This document shows, piece after piece, positions 1 through 19,240 of a stretch of 64,000 nt of DNA. How positions within the stretch are numbered: the stretch's first letter is position 1; every line of letters starts with the position of its first letter. Location: assembly GCA_026745465.1 (NCBI GenBank), contig JACYXH010000783.1, positions 2,097,001 through 2,161,000 on the forward strand. Direction: 5' to 3'. Under the pieces are notes generated by a model. That model ran no database searches. It saw nothing but the letters and a program-made list of their open reading frames with translations, and was not told where the DNA came from. The stretch comes from Lota lota. Lineage: Eukaryota > Chordata > Actinopteri > Gadiformes > Lotidae. The position numbers and the translations under genes are program-made.

Positions 1-389
1 GGAGCTATGAAACACACAAAGTAGAGGAGGAGGAGGACTTCAGTTGAACCATTTACTTGCAATCTACTTTCCTCTCGCTATGTTGACTACAAAGTAAGAT
101 ACTCTCTAGTACACAGTGACAGAGAAGGGGACAGAGAGAGGTAGAGACAGTGAAAGAGGGGGAGAGAGAGTGGGAGGAAACGAGAGCGACATAGAGAGAT
201 ACGGAGGCAGCAGAAAGAAGAGGAGGAGATGAAAACGAGGGAGGAAGAGTTATTAGGGAGGAGGAGGGCGACCATCTCAAATAAAGATCATCCCAGACTA
301 AACAATATCCAACATCTTCTCAAACAAGTCGGGTTCGAGACAATCGTTTGGTACCCCGTCTGCCCCCCGCCAAACACACTGGATAAGTA

Positions 390-600
390 GATGAATGGAT
401 GAAAGAATGGATGGATGGATGGATGGATGGATGGATGGATGGACGGATGAACAACCAAGCAACAATCAAATAAAGAACAGCATGGATGGATGTATAGATG
501 GATGGATGTGTGGATAAAGTGTTGAAGGGATGGGCGACAAGAGAGAGGAGAGAGAGAGAGAGAGAGAGGGATGGATGGATGGATGAATTGTTGATGGATG
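390..600. repeat. Imperfect (GGAT)n tetranucleotide tracts
   Basis: Several GGAT runs separated by related sequence and a short (GA)n. No coding potential. Confidence 0.85.
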
Positions 601-847
601 AATACATTGATTTTAACAAGGCTTTGGAACAAGTGTAATGGTGAGAAAGTGAAGGGAGGAAGTGAGAGAGAGGCTGGAGGTAGAGAGAGGGGAGGAAGTG
701 AGAGTTTCTTACTTTCTAATCAACTGCTTGTGTTATGTTTCCATTGTGTGAACTGCTTGCGTGACTGGACAGGAAACTCCCATAGCAGCCAGGTCAGCTA
801 TCTGGCCGCCATCAAGCTGCGCAGCAGGGCATTACCTGCTGCAACGT

Positions 848-956
848 CCCCCCCCCCCCCCCCCCCCCCCCATCAACACAATAACGTAGCTCCCCTCCCC
901 TCACACTAACCCCCACCTTCATCAACACAATAACGTAGCTCCCCTCCCCTCACACT
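848..956 (+). repeat. Poly-C run followed by a 37-bp direct duplication
   Basis: C24 at 848-871, then the segment starting catcaacacaataacgtagc occurs at 871-907 and again at 920-956 with no mismatch seen. Confidence 0.85.
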
Positions 957-1529
957 GAACCCTTGCTAATATATTGACGACATTTTCCTGGAGTTTCCAA
1001 GTTTCAGACAGTTCCTGCAATATAAGGATGAACGCGCGTTTTGGGAATTCCTTGTAAAACACATTCCCTGATGTTAAAAAAAAAAAAGTATTTCGATGTT
1101 TTAAGTCTTGGCATGCTCTCGGTACAGCCCCAGAGGAGCGTTGTGGCGTTGAGTGTTTCAATATGAATAACGGTTGTCTGCTTGGAGCCCTAGAAAGACA
1201 TCAACCGAGCTTCTAGAAGTGTCTAACAGGCCCTGCAGTCTCGGTGGAGTATGGCCCAAACAGGATTTAAGGGTGGTTGCACAGCCAGGTCTAACACCGT
1301 CGCTACGCTAAGGTCAGACGTGGATGTGATTACTGGATACGGTCTGCTTTGCATTCAGCTGAATTAACCTCATCTGTCGTCGAAAGAAGATCAAAGATTA
1401 ATTACACTTTACCACAGGTTGTGCTGTAGATAAGCCATTACAAGATATTTAGTAGTAGTTTTTCAAATGTCTTGTATTGGGTAATCACCATCACAGCTGG
1501 TGGTAAAATAGGGCCACCCTTTAAACTGA

Positions 1530-1745
1530 GTTAGGTATGGGACCTCTGTGACCTCTGTGGAGCAACCTTTGAACTCCCAGCTGAAAGGTTGTGGGTTCCG
1601 ACGACCCGTGTCGGCAGTCCACCTGAATACATCCTTGAGGAAGATGGCCCCCCTGACCCCCTGACCCCCTGCCTGCTCCTTGGCGACATATCTGAACGTC
1701 GTGAAGGTATCTGGATTCAGTGCCAAGCCGCTGGATGCAGACACT
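1530..1745 (+). mobile_element. SINE-like fragment (tRNA-derived head plus body)
   Basis: A degraded tRNA-like head (aactcccagctgaaaggttg, then tgggttccgacg) is followed by the body shared with 8205-8345, 43985-44170 and 51425-51600: catccttgag, gcccccctgacc, ctgctccttg and tctggattcag. Confidence 0.5.
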
Positions 1746-2878
1746 AAATGTAACCGTCAGGAGGCTAGAAAACAGGAATCGTGGCACCCGTCCGTCCCCT
1801 CCCTAACCGGTATAACTGGCACAGTGACGACAAGCCCAACGTCCCCTTTGGTGCGTCTGTGTTTCTGTTTTGTGCGAAGCCTGACAGGGAGCTGGGTGGA
1901 CCGTGGCGCTACGGAAGAAAACAAACAAACAAACTGCCACATATCGACGGAGCGCCCAGCAGCGGCTCCTCGAGCGCCGCCGGGCCTGGCGTGAAGGCAG
2001 AGGAGCTCTTGGGAAAAAGGGAACGGCTGAGCTAAAAGGCGAAATCTTGGCGCGTCAGAGAGTCGTCGGGGAGCGTTGTTCACGGGGAGGGGAGAGACGC
2101 TGGAAGCGCTGACTGGTGCAGTTTTGGGATCGGCGTTGAGCGGAGCTGCACGCCCGCAGTTCTGTTTATGATCTTCAAGCAGGGCCGCAACGGTGCGGAG
2201 AGCAGCGTCCCACGATGATCCGGTGATCAGAGCCACGCGGGTGGGTCTCTGCTCTCAGGGATGGATATGGTCAAGGGATCTGTCAACAGCGATTGCAATT
2301 CAAATCCGGAGGGGAATTATCCCCCCCCCCCCCCCCCCTCTACCACAACATTCTTGCATCAGTCAGTCATTAGTGGCAGAGGCTTTTATTCAGAAAGAGA
2401 ACTGGGAACATGTGCAAGCCTTGCCTTAGAGTTGATCAGATCAAGAGGGAATGTTCCCGTTACCGCACGACGTTCCCGTTTAGCGGACACTCAATCCAAA
2501 AAGGTTCAATCCAAACGTTCTTCCCCTCGTCTTGCTTTCTGGCTTGAAAGGTTTATTTCTGAATAAAGAGCGAAGATAGTTTTGCCGTAAGAGGGAACTG
2601 TTCTTTAATAAGTGGGACAGGGTGCGACCAATCAGATCAACCTCTTATTTGTTATTTGTCACACATGTTGTAATCTTACACGTACTGTACGGCCTGCAGT
2701 TAAACACGACATAAAACAAAAATCCCAAAAGGTTTGTTTTGGTTTTTTTGTGAATGGTTTTGGTTTGGTAGGTCATTAAACACAAATTAAACTAAGAAGG
2801 TATTTCTTTCTGAGCTAGTTGTGGATTATTAACCTCCAACACAGATTATAGAGAAACAACCACAATCCACCTCTGTTA

Positions 2879-2880
<2 letters not shown>

Positions 2881-2941
<61 letters not shown>
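2881..2941. repeat. (CA)30 microsatellite
   Basis: Uninterrupted run. Confidence 0.98.
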
Positions 2942-2943
<2 letters not shown>

Positions 2944-3033
2944 CCCAGGCCTGTTCAGGTTGAGCAGTGTATTAAAGTATTACGTTTCAGCTAATACTAA
3001 CCTGGAGAGGATAGACTCTGACATGTACATACT

Positions 3034-3194
<161 letters not shown>

Positions 3195-4689
3195 ATTCAC
3201 AGTAAACATCCCAGTGCCAAAAGCCAACATGGGCACTTCTTCACTTTATCTCGTCACTGTAATGAAGTCTCCACTCCAGTATAATGTCAATGCAGAGGGG
3301 TGCATAGCTCTGTGTCCGTAGTGTTCAGTGGAGCAGAATGATTAAATAATAATAAATGAGAGGGATGGAGTCTCTGGTCCCCAGAGAGCAGATGGAGGAG
3401 TTGTGTTTATCTTGACACTCCGTCCTCCGTAGAGGCCTCAGCGGTTGTTTAACACCCCCCCCCCCCCCCCCCCCCACACACACACACCTCTCTCTCCCTC
3501 TCTCCCTCCTTCTGTCACTGTCTCTCTCCCGTCTCTTTCCCTCTGTCACTCCCCTTCTCAGTCACTCTGTCCCCCTCCCTCCCGCCTTCAATCATTCTCT
3601 CTCCGTCACTTTCTTACTCGCTCAACCTCTACATCATACCTTCTCAGTCTCTCTCTGTTTCTACTCAACTGTTCCCCAATCCCTCGTTCCCTCTCTCTCT
3701 CTCTCTACCTCCCTCTCCCTTACTCATGCTCGCTTTCTGCTCAATACCTTCATGCCTCCTTCTCTCTCAAGCCTCTCTCTCAAGCCTCTCTCTCTCTCCC
3801 TCTTGCTTTCTCTATTTCTCTCTCTCTTGCTCTCTCTCACTCTGCCAATGTCTCTTGGTGTCTCTAGCCCAATTGTTGTGTGTGCTGAAGAATAATGAGG
3901 ATCTGTTTTCGTTGTTACAGCTGAAGTGGGTTCAGCTTACACACACAAACACACACACACGCATGCGCACAGCACTTGCACATGCACGCACACACACACA
4001 CACAAGAAGCGGCGCGCACACACACACACACACTTTTTACAGTTAGAGAATGAATATTAATTAATATCTAAGGATTCCAACTGTGGTTATTATGATTAGA
4101 GCATTACTAACAAAAGTATTATAACTACAGTTTGGTTGAGAAGAGCTGACGTAGAGAATAAGTGAACAAATGAATAGCTGACCAAACAATTGACCAACGA
4201 ATGAGTGAATGGCAAAGGACCCTACGTGCGTGTCACTCTACGTCTTTATCCCCGGACAGGAAGTGACATTGTTCACACATTTCAAACTTCTGTCACGTCA
4301 CCCCAGATCAAGATAATACAGCGTTACTACAAAATAAAAGCCCCCAGCCTTTAAAATCTCCATTCAGGGCAGTATGTCTGGAGGGTGAGGGAGACTAAAC
4401 AAGTTATGAAGAATGTTGTCATTCTCAATCGCTTTCCTGTTTTTTATTTCCATTTTTGTGCATTTTCACAAACGCACAAAGAGAACGAAAAATTAAAAAT
4501 ACCAAATGCTAGGGAGTCCTTCGTCTTCACAGAGACCGAGGGGAATAAGTCACGCTGGATTTGCCTTCAAAATAAAATATGACCCAGCGATGGTGAATTA
4601 AATGCGCCATTATCGCACACATGACTTCAAAGTGGCTTTATAACCCTCCTTTGCTGTTCCCTGGGGAGGGAAACGATGAGGGAACGGCA

Positions 4690-5035
4690 GTTTGACAAAC
4701 TACCGCCACCGCCATCTTTTTTAACTCTAAGCTAGCGATCCAGGGGGAGTGCTTCCTGTGGCAAATTCGACAGGGAGAAACTCGCGTTGACCTTTGACAT
4801 AACCACTTCCAGGTGTCCGCCCCACCTTTGCCCGAGGGCGCCGCACGTCAACAAGACATGCCGTCGCGGAGGTCAGCATTCCGTCCCGTGTCTCGCCGTG
4901 ACCTCGCTCGCCGCGTTAAGACACCCGTGCAAAAGCTAACTGTCACTTTTCATGACGCAACATAATGAGGAAGCGCGGGGGGATGCTGCGCTCGAATGAC
5001 TCGGCAGTTAGCGCCGTCTGCGGCTAAGGTTAGTT
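4690..5035. promoter_or_regulatory. CpG-rich block with YY1-like motif; candidate promoter
   Basis: CG dinucleotides are much denser than in flanking DNA (for example gccgtcgcggagg and cgctcgccgcg). A CCGCCATCTTT YY1-like site lies at 4709-4719. It is 4.3 kb upstream of the first tnfsf10-like exon seen, so it could be its promoter, but no transmembrane exon was recognised beside it. Confidence 0.3.
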
Positions 5036-5279
5036 TTTGCTAGTTCGGAGCGTTGTCATTGCTAATTTTGAACGATTTTCAACTAAAGCAATGAGGGACG
5101 ATTTTGTGTTAACACTGAGACACTGACGGAAACGTTTATGGCATTGAACAGACAGCATGAAACTAGCCTCAGTGTAACTCAGATACATGTCATTAGAGAG
5201 CAGGTATGGGTTAGGGCATCTGTTTGGCTGGGGATCAAACACCCATATAGCGCTACACTATCCCCCCCCCCCCCCCCCT

Positions 5280-7080
5280 TCTTGGGCTGACAAATGTATC
5301 TAGTGTTAGCTTGGAGATCTGGTTCTCTTGAGCAATCTCATTGGAATGAAGACCAACTCAGAGACTGGACAACCCTAGGAGAGGGAAAGGGATTTATTGC
5401 CTAGCCCAAGGGCAATCCAGCAGGCTTGGGACACCACCATCCAGAATTTGACCTACGGTCTGCATGACTGCTGGGGAAAAACCCTGCCATGAAAAAGAAA
5501 GCCTGAATGCTAACTCCTGGGGTGGGGTGCAGTACGAAAAGTTTGTAGTTTTGTTATAATTCACTGTCCCCAGCAAAGTGTTAACAGGGCTTAAAGGGGT
5601 TAGCTCGGTTGTAAACATCGCACTCTGGGTGCGTTCTTCGTTAGCGTTAGCTTGCGCCATTCATGCGTACTTGTCGCCTCGTAGAACTAGACGTATTCGC
5701 TGACTAAATGTCCTCGTTTTCGCCCGGGGCCTCGGGGGTCCACTCAGTCCCTGGAAGTCAAACACAGACGTGTTCACACAATCACACCTGGGAGACGCTA
5801 AACACTGCTAGCAGACGTTCTGTTAACGGCTCATTAGCTACGTATGCTATTTCCTGTTACCACGTGTCCCAGGGGCTATCTGTGTGATTGATCACTGAAC
5901 TTTAGCATTCTTCTTTCTTTCTTTCTTTACAGGTTGTGAGTTTGTGTTTTAATTTGATCAAAAATAACGAGAAGTTATATTTTCATCTTATTACACCAAT
6001 AGCACACAAACACCGTAGATACCCAAGTTTTTAACTGTGGGTTTCTTGCTGATAGCTTGCAGTGTAGTCTGTGTATATCTGGTTTCCATAGCTGTCTGTC
6101 TCTAGAGTAGAACATTTCCTGAACTACTATGAAATATATTGAACTCACTCATACCTCAACCTGTCCATAGACCTCTGTCCATTTAGAGTGTTCCTATGAG
6201 TTTCCCTTCTTGGGTCGCCAACATATCTAATTAGTGTTATTTTAAAAATAAAAGTCAAAGCGTTAGTCTCAAATTCCACCCTTCCATCTTGAACGGGTTA
6301 GAGCGTCCATTTTAAAAGTTGGAATGTCCCGAGTCATCCAAACCTGAACGCTATACTTAGCTCGGTATAAAAAACGACCTCTTCACCCTTCTGCTTTTAC
6401 TGGCTTTTAAAATCAACAAACTCACTAACTCTCTAGGACTTCAGAGTTAAGGCCTGCTACTTCAGCGATGTTATATAAATGATTCATTTTTGGGGGCCAG
6501 AATGGAGAATGGCATTTCATAAATCAGAACCTGGACTGTTGTAAAGCTTTATTTTCTACACGCTGTTCTCATTAGCCTAACTGCCAACTTTCATTCAGGC
6601 CGATGACATCATCAACATGTAACACCACCCTCCCATCACCCTCCCCCTCAAGTCCTCCGCCCCAGTTGAAAACGCACAAAATGGAGTAAAATGGAGTATG
6701 TTTCAATTTAGTCAAAAACGAAGCCAAGAAGAGAATTTATCTAATCTAAACAGTGAACCACACTTAAATGATCTTGCAGCCAACACAACATCATTTGTTT
6801 ATTGGTGCACCCCTTTATCACAGTTACAGAAAAAGAACCCCAATGGGAAAAGCTAGAAACACTGCTAAACGAAACAAAATGGTTTCATCGTGGGGAGTGT
6901 AGCCAGCCCTACGTGGTTTAATTCACTCCCCAATGTCTAAAAACTGTTCAGTTGTGTTTGTCCCAGTAAACACATTCCCCGGGTCCCGTATCGCCCCGTT
7001 TGAATCTTGACCGCCTTGACCGCGAGCTCAACCTGCAGCATTGTAGCTAAATGCACTTCCACATCTGTAGGGAAATCTTT
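5280..7080. other. Gene-free AT-rich interval
   Basis: No convincing exon was seen. It holds a SINE-like piece at its left edge (5200-5275, minus), a short (TTTC)n at about 5913 ending in an acceptor-like ttacag, and otherwise unique sequence. Confidence 0.5.
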
Positions 7081-7429
7081 TCAGGGAACGAGGCTAAGGT
7101 TTATTAAATGAAAGCGCCAAGTGTGTTTGAGACTTGTGGGGACTTGGGGAATAATGAAATCCCACATGGTTTGTGGGGACAGAGCCACCACTGGAAAACT
7201 AAAACCATATCTGAACATCTCGCCTTTCCTGGTCAGCTGTAGCCACATGCAGAGCAGAAAATATGTGGGTAAATAAACACACACACACAGTTTATGCGTG
7301 TGTTTGAGCATGTGTGTATGTGCAATGTAGAAATTGATTGCACGGATGTCTGTTTGTGCGTGGGCATGCGAGCAATTGTAATTTTCTAAAGAAACACGGG
7401 TGTGAGTGTGGGGGGGTTGGGTGAGTGAA

Positions 7430-7760
7430 ACACACACACACACACACACACAAGGGACGCCTCGGAGAGTTGGTGGGTGAGGAGAGGAGAGACTGGGGGT
7501 GGAGGAGAGGGGAGTTGGTGGGTGAGGAGAGAAGAGACTGGGGGTGGAGGAGAGGGGAGTTGGTGGGTGAGGAGAGGAGAGTTGGTGGGTGAGGAGAGGA
7601 GAGACTGGGGGTAGAGGAGAGGAGAGACTGGGAGTGAGGAGAGGAGAGACTGGGGGTAGAGGAGAGTAGGGGGTGAGGAGAGGAGAGTTGGTGGGTGAGG
7701 AGAGGAGAGTTGGTGGGTGAGGAGAGGAGAGACTGGGGGTAGAGGAGAGAGATGGCAGGG
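7430..7760 (+). repeat. Purine-rich minisatellite
   Basis: Irregular units built from gttggtgggtgaggagag and actgggggtggaggagag, about 25-45 bp each. Purine-rich sequence continues to about 8100. Confidence 0.9.
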
Positions 7761-8204
7761 GGGTTGAGGCGAGGGTTGGGGTGTAGAAGAGAGAGTTGAG
7801 GGAGGACAGGAGAGGATTAGGGCATTACGCAGAGAGTTGGATGAGATGGAAGAGAGGGAGGGGGTGTGAGGAGAGAGGTGGAGGAAAAGGTTTGAGGTGA
7901 GAGAGTTGGAGTAGAGGACCGGTGTGTTAAAGGCGAGAGAGGGATGGGGGAGTTTGGAGGTGTGAAGGACAGGGATGGGGTGTTTAATGAAAGAGTTAAG
8001 GAAAGGAAAGAGGGGGAGGGATAGGGGGTGAGTGGAGAGAGGGGGTATTGGAGGAAGGGTTAGCAGAGAGTAAAAGGGGGTCTGTGGGTCTGGAGGAGGG
8101 CCAAGGATAACATCACGGAGCTGCAGCTGGAGAAAATACCCATGCTGGGCCCCTAGGAGCCGGAGCTAGCCTGGTAGCGCTCTGGTTCTGGACTTTCCTA
8201 GCAG

Positions 8205-8345
8205 GGTAGTCTAGTGGTCAGGGTGTTGGATCCCAGCAGAAAGGTGCTGGGTTCCAAACTCCAACATACGTGGCCTAACCTGAACCCCTGTCTGCTCCTT
8301 GATGACGTGTGTCTGAATTCAATGTATGTTCATTTGGAAAAGCCT
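8205..8345 (+). mobile_element. SINE-like fragment
   Basis: Head gtagtctagtggtcagggtg with tRNA-like box B sequence gctgggttccaaactcc, then body ctgctccttgatgacg and tgtctgaattca. The same family occurs at 39090, 43985, 50636 and 51425. Confidence 0.6.
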
Positions 8346-8501
8346 GTGCTATATAGTAAACAGTTAGTCGTTTGTTGAGTCTGCTGTGTGTTGAGCTTCC
8401 AGTCGTGGGTGTTTTTGAATAGATTAGATGACAATACCTCTCGGAAATCAATATATAGTATTTATCAAGTATGCATTTATTTATATCTCTGCCTTTCTTT
8501 C

Positions 8502-8679
<178 letters not shown>

Positions 8680-9177
8680 CGTATTAGTTCTTGAAGTAGT
8701 GAGTCATGTGATTACCATGCTAGCCAATCAGATTTAGAGGTGGGTGAGGGAGAGGGAAGAAGAGAGGGAATGAAGCCAGGAGGTCAGAAAAGGGGAAGAA
8801 AGAAAGTATGACAAGTAGACTGAGAAAGATCTAGTAGGAGCAGAAGGAATATATTTATACAGAGAATAGAGGGAAGCAAGAATGATAAAGATAAAAGAGA
8901 AGAAAGATAGATAGTAGTTATATGGAGGACAGGGAGGAAAAGGATAAGGGAAAAATGGGGTGATGGAGAAGAGAAAAGAGGATTCTCGTCTTTATGTATA
9001 ATTCCCTGTGCTTTTAAGTGTGTGAGTTATAGAGGGAGAGTGTGTGTGTGAGTTATGAGGTGTGTGTGTGTGTGTGTATGTAGAGGTGCCCTCTATGTAG
9101 CCATGTGCTCATGTACATTCCTGCCATCCATCTCCTCCGCGAGAGAGGTGGGGCGGACAAGGCCCGGCTGCAATGGG

Positions 9178-9183
<6 letters not shown>

Positions 9184-9263
<80 letters not shown>
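9184..9263. repeat. (GA)40 microsatellite
   Basis: Uninterrupted run about 100 bp upstream of the first recognised tnfsf10-like exon. Confidence 0.99.
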
Positions 9264-9265
<2 letters not shown>

Positions 9266-9365
9266 TGAAAGTTGTTACAATTATTATGTACTACTAATAT
9301 CCTCGATTATTATACATGTACTCAGTATTGTAGTATTTCATTGAGTGTGTTTTCTCTTCCTTCAG

Positions 9366-14761
<5,396 letters not shown>

Positions 14762-14774
14762 GATGGGTGGAATG

Positions 14775-14960
14775 GGTCTATGGATGGATGGATGTAAGGG
14801 GGAATGGAATATGAATGGGTGAATGAAGGATGAATGGATGGATGAATGGATGGATGAATGGATGGATGGAAGGGTGAATGGAAGATGGATGGATGGATGA
14901 ATGTGTGGATGGATGGATAGATGAAGAGATGGATGACTGAATGACTGGATGAATGAATGA
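14775..14960. repeat. (GGAT)n-rich 3' UTR of the tnfsf10-like gene
   Basis: Interrupted GGAT/GAAT tracts begin about 15 nt past the stop codon. Confidence 0.85.
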
Positions 14961-14999
14961 ATAGATGTAGTAAGGGGCGGCGTGGTCAAGAGAAACAGA

Positions 15000-16380
15000 G
15001 GGATGGGACTGAAGAAGGGGTGGGGTGTCAGTGTTGGAGGAGGAGAGGAGGATGAGATGAAAACATCCATCGACGAAGGCCAAATGGATCTTGGATGTTG
15101 GCTTTGCCTTGGAAGGAAGGATGGAAGGGGCTGAACGAAGGATGGATGGATGGAACAATGGATACACTGTCTGGAGCAGGAGGAGGAGGAGGAGAAAACT
15201 GTAAACGAGGAGTTCCTTCTGTCCTGCTAACGACGAGTTGAGAGACGTTGAGAGATACAGTAAACATCAACAGGATAACGCTGGTCCCGTGATCTCTGTA
15301 GCGCTCCGAGCTTGGGCTCAGCTACCGTTCACCTTTAAACATTGAACTCTGAACTTTCCTGGCGGCTCCTGAGAAGGAGGAGAGGGGGGGGGGGGGGGTC
15401 AACCTGGGAATTGGGAAGCATCAGGACTGACACCCATGGGAGCAGAGAGAGGAGGGGACTCGAACCCCTGACAGAGGAATGTAAAGCCGTAACCTAAATC
15501 AACTGTACCCAAAATTCTCCTGGAGGATTCTGGGTAATTCCTGGGCTGTGGCTCCAAAGATATCCGATACAAAACAAATCAAGCAACGACACCAAAGCAA
15601 AATGAACATGCAGAAGATGAAAATGCAAAAATGGGATATGCATTTTTTTTTATCATTTTTGTTTGTGAACGTGGACCATGTAGTGATAACGCTAAAAATG
15701 ACCTGTGGGGATTTCCTTTTTTTATTTTTTATTTTTTTTACAAATATCATACAAATATCATTTGTATGATAAGTTCAATGAACTCTTGAGACTTTCTAGT
15801 GACTCAATAGCGCATGGGAAGGGAATCTCTAAAGGACATTGTCCCACCTTTTCCTGGAGAGTGAAACGCTGAACACTGTTTAGAAAAACAAATGTAGCCG
15901 TTTAAAGAAGGAGGAATACAACAAAGAAAGGAGGAGGAAGAAGAGATTGAGAGGGGGAGGAGAGAGGATGTAGGCTTTGAATGGCGAAGAAGTGAACCTA
16001 AAGCGAGAGGGATTAGAGAGATGGAGACTGAACTTCCACTCTCTCTCTCTCTCGCACATTCTCATTATCTATCTCTCTTACAAATGGTATGCAGTGCGTC
16101 ATGTTTGACCTGCAAGGCAGGTCAAACAGGGCATTCCTTTTAAAAACACACACATGCATCCACCAACACAAACACACACAGACACACGTGCGCCAAAACC
16201 CAAATAAAAGCATTCGCATGCACAAACATACTGCAAGCCTGGGCTTTCCAAAGATGAGCGTGTTCACGCAAAAACAAGCAAGGACATAATGTAAATGTAA
16301 GCGTGTGCGGAGAGATGCACTCGCAGACACGCCTCACCGTCCCTTAAAACTCGCATATGAACACACACGTCCATAAGTGC
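15000..16380. other. Gene-free interval after the tnfsf10-like gene
   Basis: No exon was recognised. It contains a poly-G run near 15385, a minus-strand tRNA-like piece near 15450-15500, a palindromic atacaaatatcatttgtat near 15755 and purine-rich sequence near 15900. Confidence 0.45.
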
Positions 16381-16402
16381 ATTTATAGTTGTAGTGTATC
16401 AT

Positions 16403-16537
16403 TGTGAGTGCAAAGAGAGAGAGAGACAGAGAGAGAGACATACAGAGAGAGAGACAGAGAGCAAGAGATAGAGAGAGAGAGACATACAGAGAGAGAGACA
16501 GAGAGCAAGAGATAGACAAAGAGACAGACAGAGAGAG

Positions 16538-16577
<40 letters not shown>
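16403..16577. repeat. GA-rich compound repeat, GAGACATACAGA units then (GA)n
   Basis: Units of gagagacatacagagagaga and gagcaagagatag alternate, followed by a pure GA run. Confidence 0.92.
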
Positions 16578-16579
<2 letters not shown>

Positions 16580-16755
16580 GCACATTTGGGGTGTTAAGAC
16601 ATGGGCGATCGAGAAGATACCCAGAGACAAAAAACATGCAGTGCCGGGGACTATCTCGCCCCTAAAAGGCCTCCTCTTTTTCTCTCCTACACACACACCC
16701 TAACTCATTTATACTGTTATGGCAGACACAGTAGGGGTACAAATTACATGGCAGT

Positions 16756-16877
<122 letters not shown>

Positions 16878-16964
16878 TCAAACACACAGAGACACACACA
16901 CACATTTATCCAACATGTCCAACCTCCCTCTACCATCTGGGAGCTGTCAGTGATACATCAGGGA

Positions 16965-16969
<5 letters not shown>

Positions 16970-17036
<67 letters not shown>

Positions 17037-17053
17037 GTGTGTGTGTGTGTGTG
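16970..17053. repeat. (GT)n microsatellite
   Basis: GT run with two gtat breaks near its end. Confidence 0.97.
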
Positions 17054-17099
17054 AAACAAGGTCAGACAAACATACACACTCGGATGTCTCTCCAGGGGC

Positions 17100-17275
17100 G
17101 CAGCAATCAATTTGTTTAACCTGACAGTAAAGGCCCTTGTGTAATCCCTGTGTCTCTCGCCCGCTTGCTCTCCTATTCACAAACACACACACACTCACAG
17201 TAAAGGTGCATGTGTAATCCCTATGTCTCTCGCCCGCTTGCTCTCTCCCATTCACACATGCACCCACACACTCAC
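17100..17275 (+). repeat. Imperfect direct duplication, about 70 bp
   Basis: gtgtaatccctgtgtctctc followed by gcccgcttgctctcc recurs about 65 nt later with few changes (gtgtaatccctatgtctctc). Confidence 0.7.
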
Positions 17276-17279
17276 AGAT

Positions 17280-19110
17280 CATGAGATGAGAACAGAAAAA
17301 AACTCCATTCATTTTCCAATCCTCTTTCCGTGTTTAGTGTCATAAACTGAGATGCGTAGTTCCTTGTACAAAACAAAAAGAAATCCCATAATCCATTGAA
17401 AGAAATATCCAAAAATCCTGATGTTGTCATTCAATGCCAATTCTCTTTTTTTTTTACACTGTGCCAACTGTAGAATTTTTTTAAAACCACTCGCAACTTG
17501 ATGTTACATTGTACCATAGTCAACAAGTCACCACTATTAATGACTAGAACCTCTTCTCTCAAAATGTCAGACAGATTTACACAGTTAGTGACAAACCACA
17601 ACCAAACCCGTTATCCGACTAGTTGATTTGAATGTCTTTAATCTCCATTATATCCAATTTGAATGATATTGATTTGAGGTTGTGTACAGCAGAAGTGGGT
17701 TGTGGGTGTGTGGAGGTTTGTGGTTTTTTTTGCCGTTCATTACAGTTAAAAACAGCGACAAACTGTAAAGACCCGCATTAACTGTGAAATTAAACAAGCT
17801 GCCATAGACCCTGACCAAAGAAAACGAATGATAATTCATTCATAATTCATTCATCATCAATAGTGAATACGAATCGGCTCCTAGTCAGACTTCTTAACTG
17901 AATCAGCGGCGTACACAAAGGACAACAAACAAAAGTGGTAGGAAAATTTGGGGAAAGCATTAGCATTTGTAGTTATTATTGTAAAAAGGTTGGATTCAGT
18001 CTGTGTGTGACCCAGGTATTCTATCACTAGATGGTAGTTGGTAGTTTATAATGTGTCTGTGTTGTGCTTGCGTGGCTCTTGCATCTAAATTGCTTTACTC
18101 TGTGGGTAATTACATCCAATGAGACTGTTTGTTGTCCCGTCCCCCCGTCCCCCACCCCCCCATCTCCTAAACCTCCACGACCCACTGTGTCTGCGCATTA
18201 TATATAAACCCCAGGGCTAATTCCATGTAGCATCGAAGCTAATGGTTACCAGACCACAAGCCACTAACTTCCTCTATCGCTTGCCCGCGATCTGACCTTG
18301 CCGCCTCAATTATCGCACTTAGCAGTTCCTTCTATGCTAGCTGCAGAACAACCAGGGATTCAAACAGTTTCCAAAGTGTTTAAATTAATTTATATAGAAA
18401 TTGTGTGTGTTTTTTTAGGTCAGTGCCGCATAATTTTTTTTAAGTAGTCACCAAAAGGTTCCGTGTTCAGGTAGCGTAAGTCAGTAGCCAAACATTTGCT
18501 TTACTCTGCTGTAACTTTGGTTTATTTCGCAAATAGTTAAGTTAGCGGACAAAATGGGTAAAAAATAAATAAAAAATAGGTTCAGAAAATTTGCCTAACA
18601 TTATTTTGGCGGGTCACCAAAAATGGTTTGGCGGTTTCAGAATTGAATTAGGTGGGTTCTTTTGGCTTGTGAAACCAGGGGCCTTCCTCAACTGTGGTGG
18701 TTTTACCGTTTATTCTGCACAGAGCAAACAAAGAGCAATGGAAAAAAGACAGATTGGGATTGGCTAGAAAGACTTCGCATTGCCATCGCCCCAAGTGCAG
18801 AACAATCCAGTTCACTGGGAACGTGTGATCCTAGCATCGTCATGGCGACACCCAAGGTTTGAAATCCAACTGGCGCAACTTCGTTATGGAGGCCAAGTCT
18901 TTGTTGCAGTGATTGGACATTGTTGTTCTTTCTTGCATTTCCCCCTAAACAAGGAAAGGTTGACAAATGAGGCTGGCTAAGGGAGGATAACATCTGTTGA
19001 GCAGCTGGCAACCTGTCAGAGTATAAACACATTCTCAGAGGCAACAAACACAACAGGCTGTTGAGGATCAGGAATCCATTTTAAATGTCACTATTAAGCC
19101 CTCTTTATAG
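17280..19110. other. Gene-free AT-rich interval
   Basis: No exon was supported. A tatatataaa TATA-like string lies near 18199, but nothing convincing follows. Open frames at 18660-19050 have no recognisable domain. Confidence 0.45.
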
Positions 19111-19120
19111 ATCGCTTTAC

Positions 19121-19121
19121 A

Positions 19122-19158
<37 letters not shown>

Positions 19159-19240
19159 ACACACACACACATGTTTGATAACTTATAAACACACAGATGC
19201 ACGCTAACTTACTGATACCCACACACACACACACACACAG
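19121..19240. repeat. (CA)n microsatellites
   Basis: CA runs near 19121-19173 and 19221-19240. Confidence 0.95.

Noticed and set aside
1757..2236. 159-codon minus-strand open frame in GC-rich DNA
   Set aside because: No family similarity recognised. Its start and end lie in repeat-like sequence, and the GC content alone favours open frames.
8101..8156. Possible stalk exon of the TRAIL-like gene (AKDNITELQLEKIPMLGP)
   Set aside because: It looks coding by eye but has no acceptor, and a stop comes before any donor with GT.
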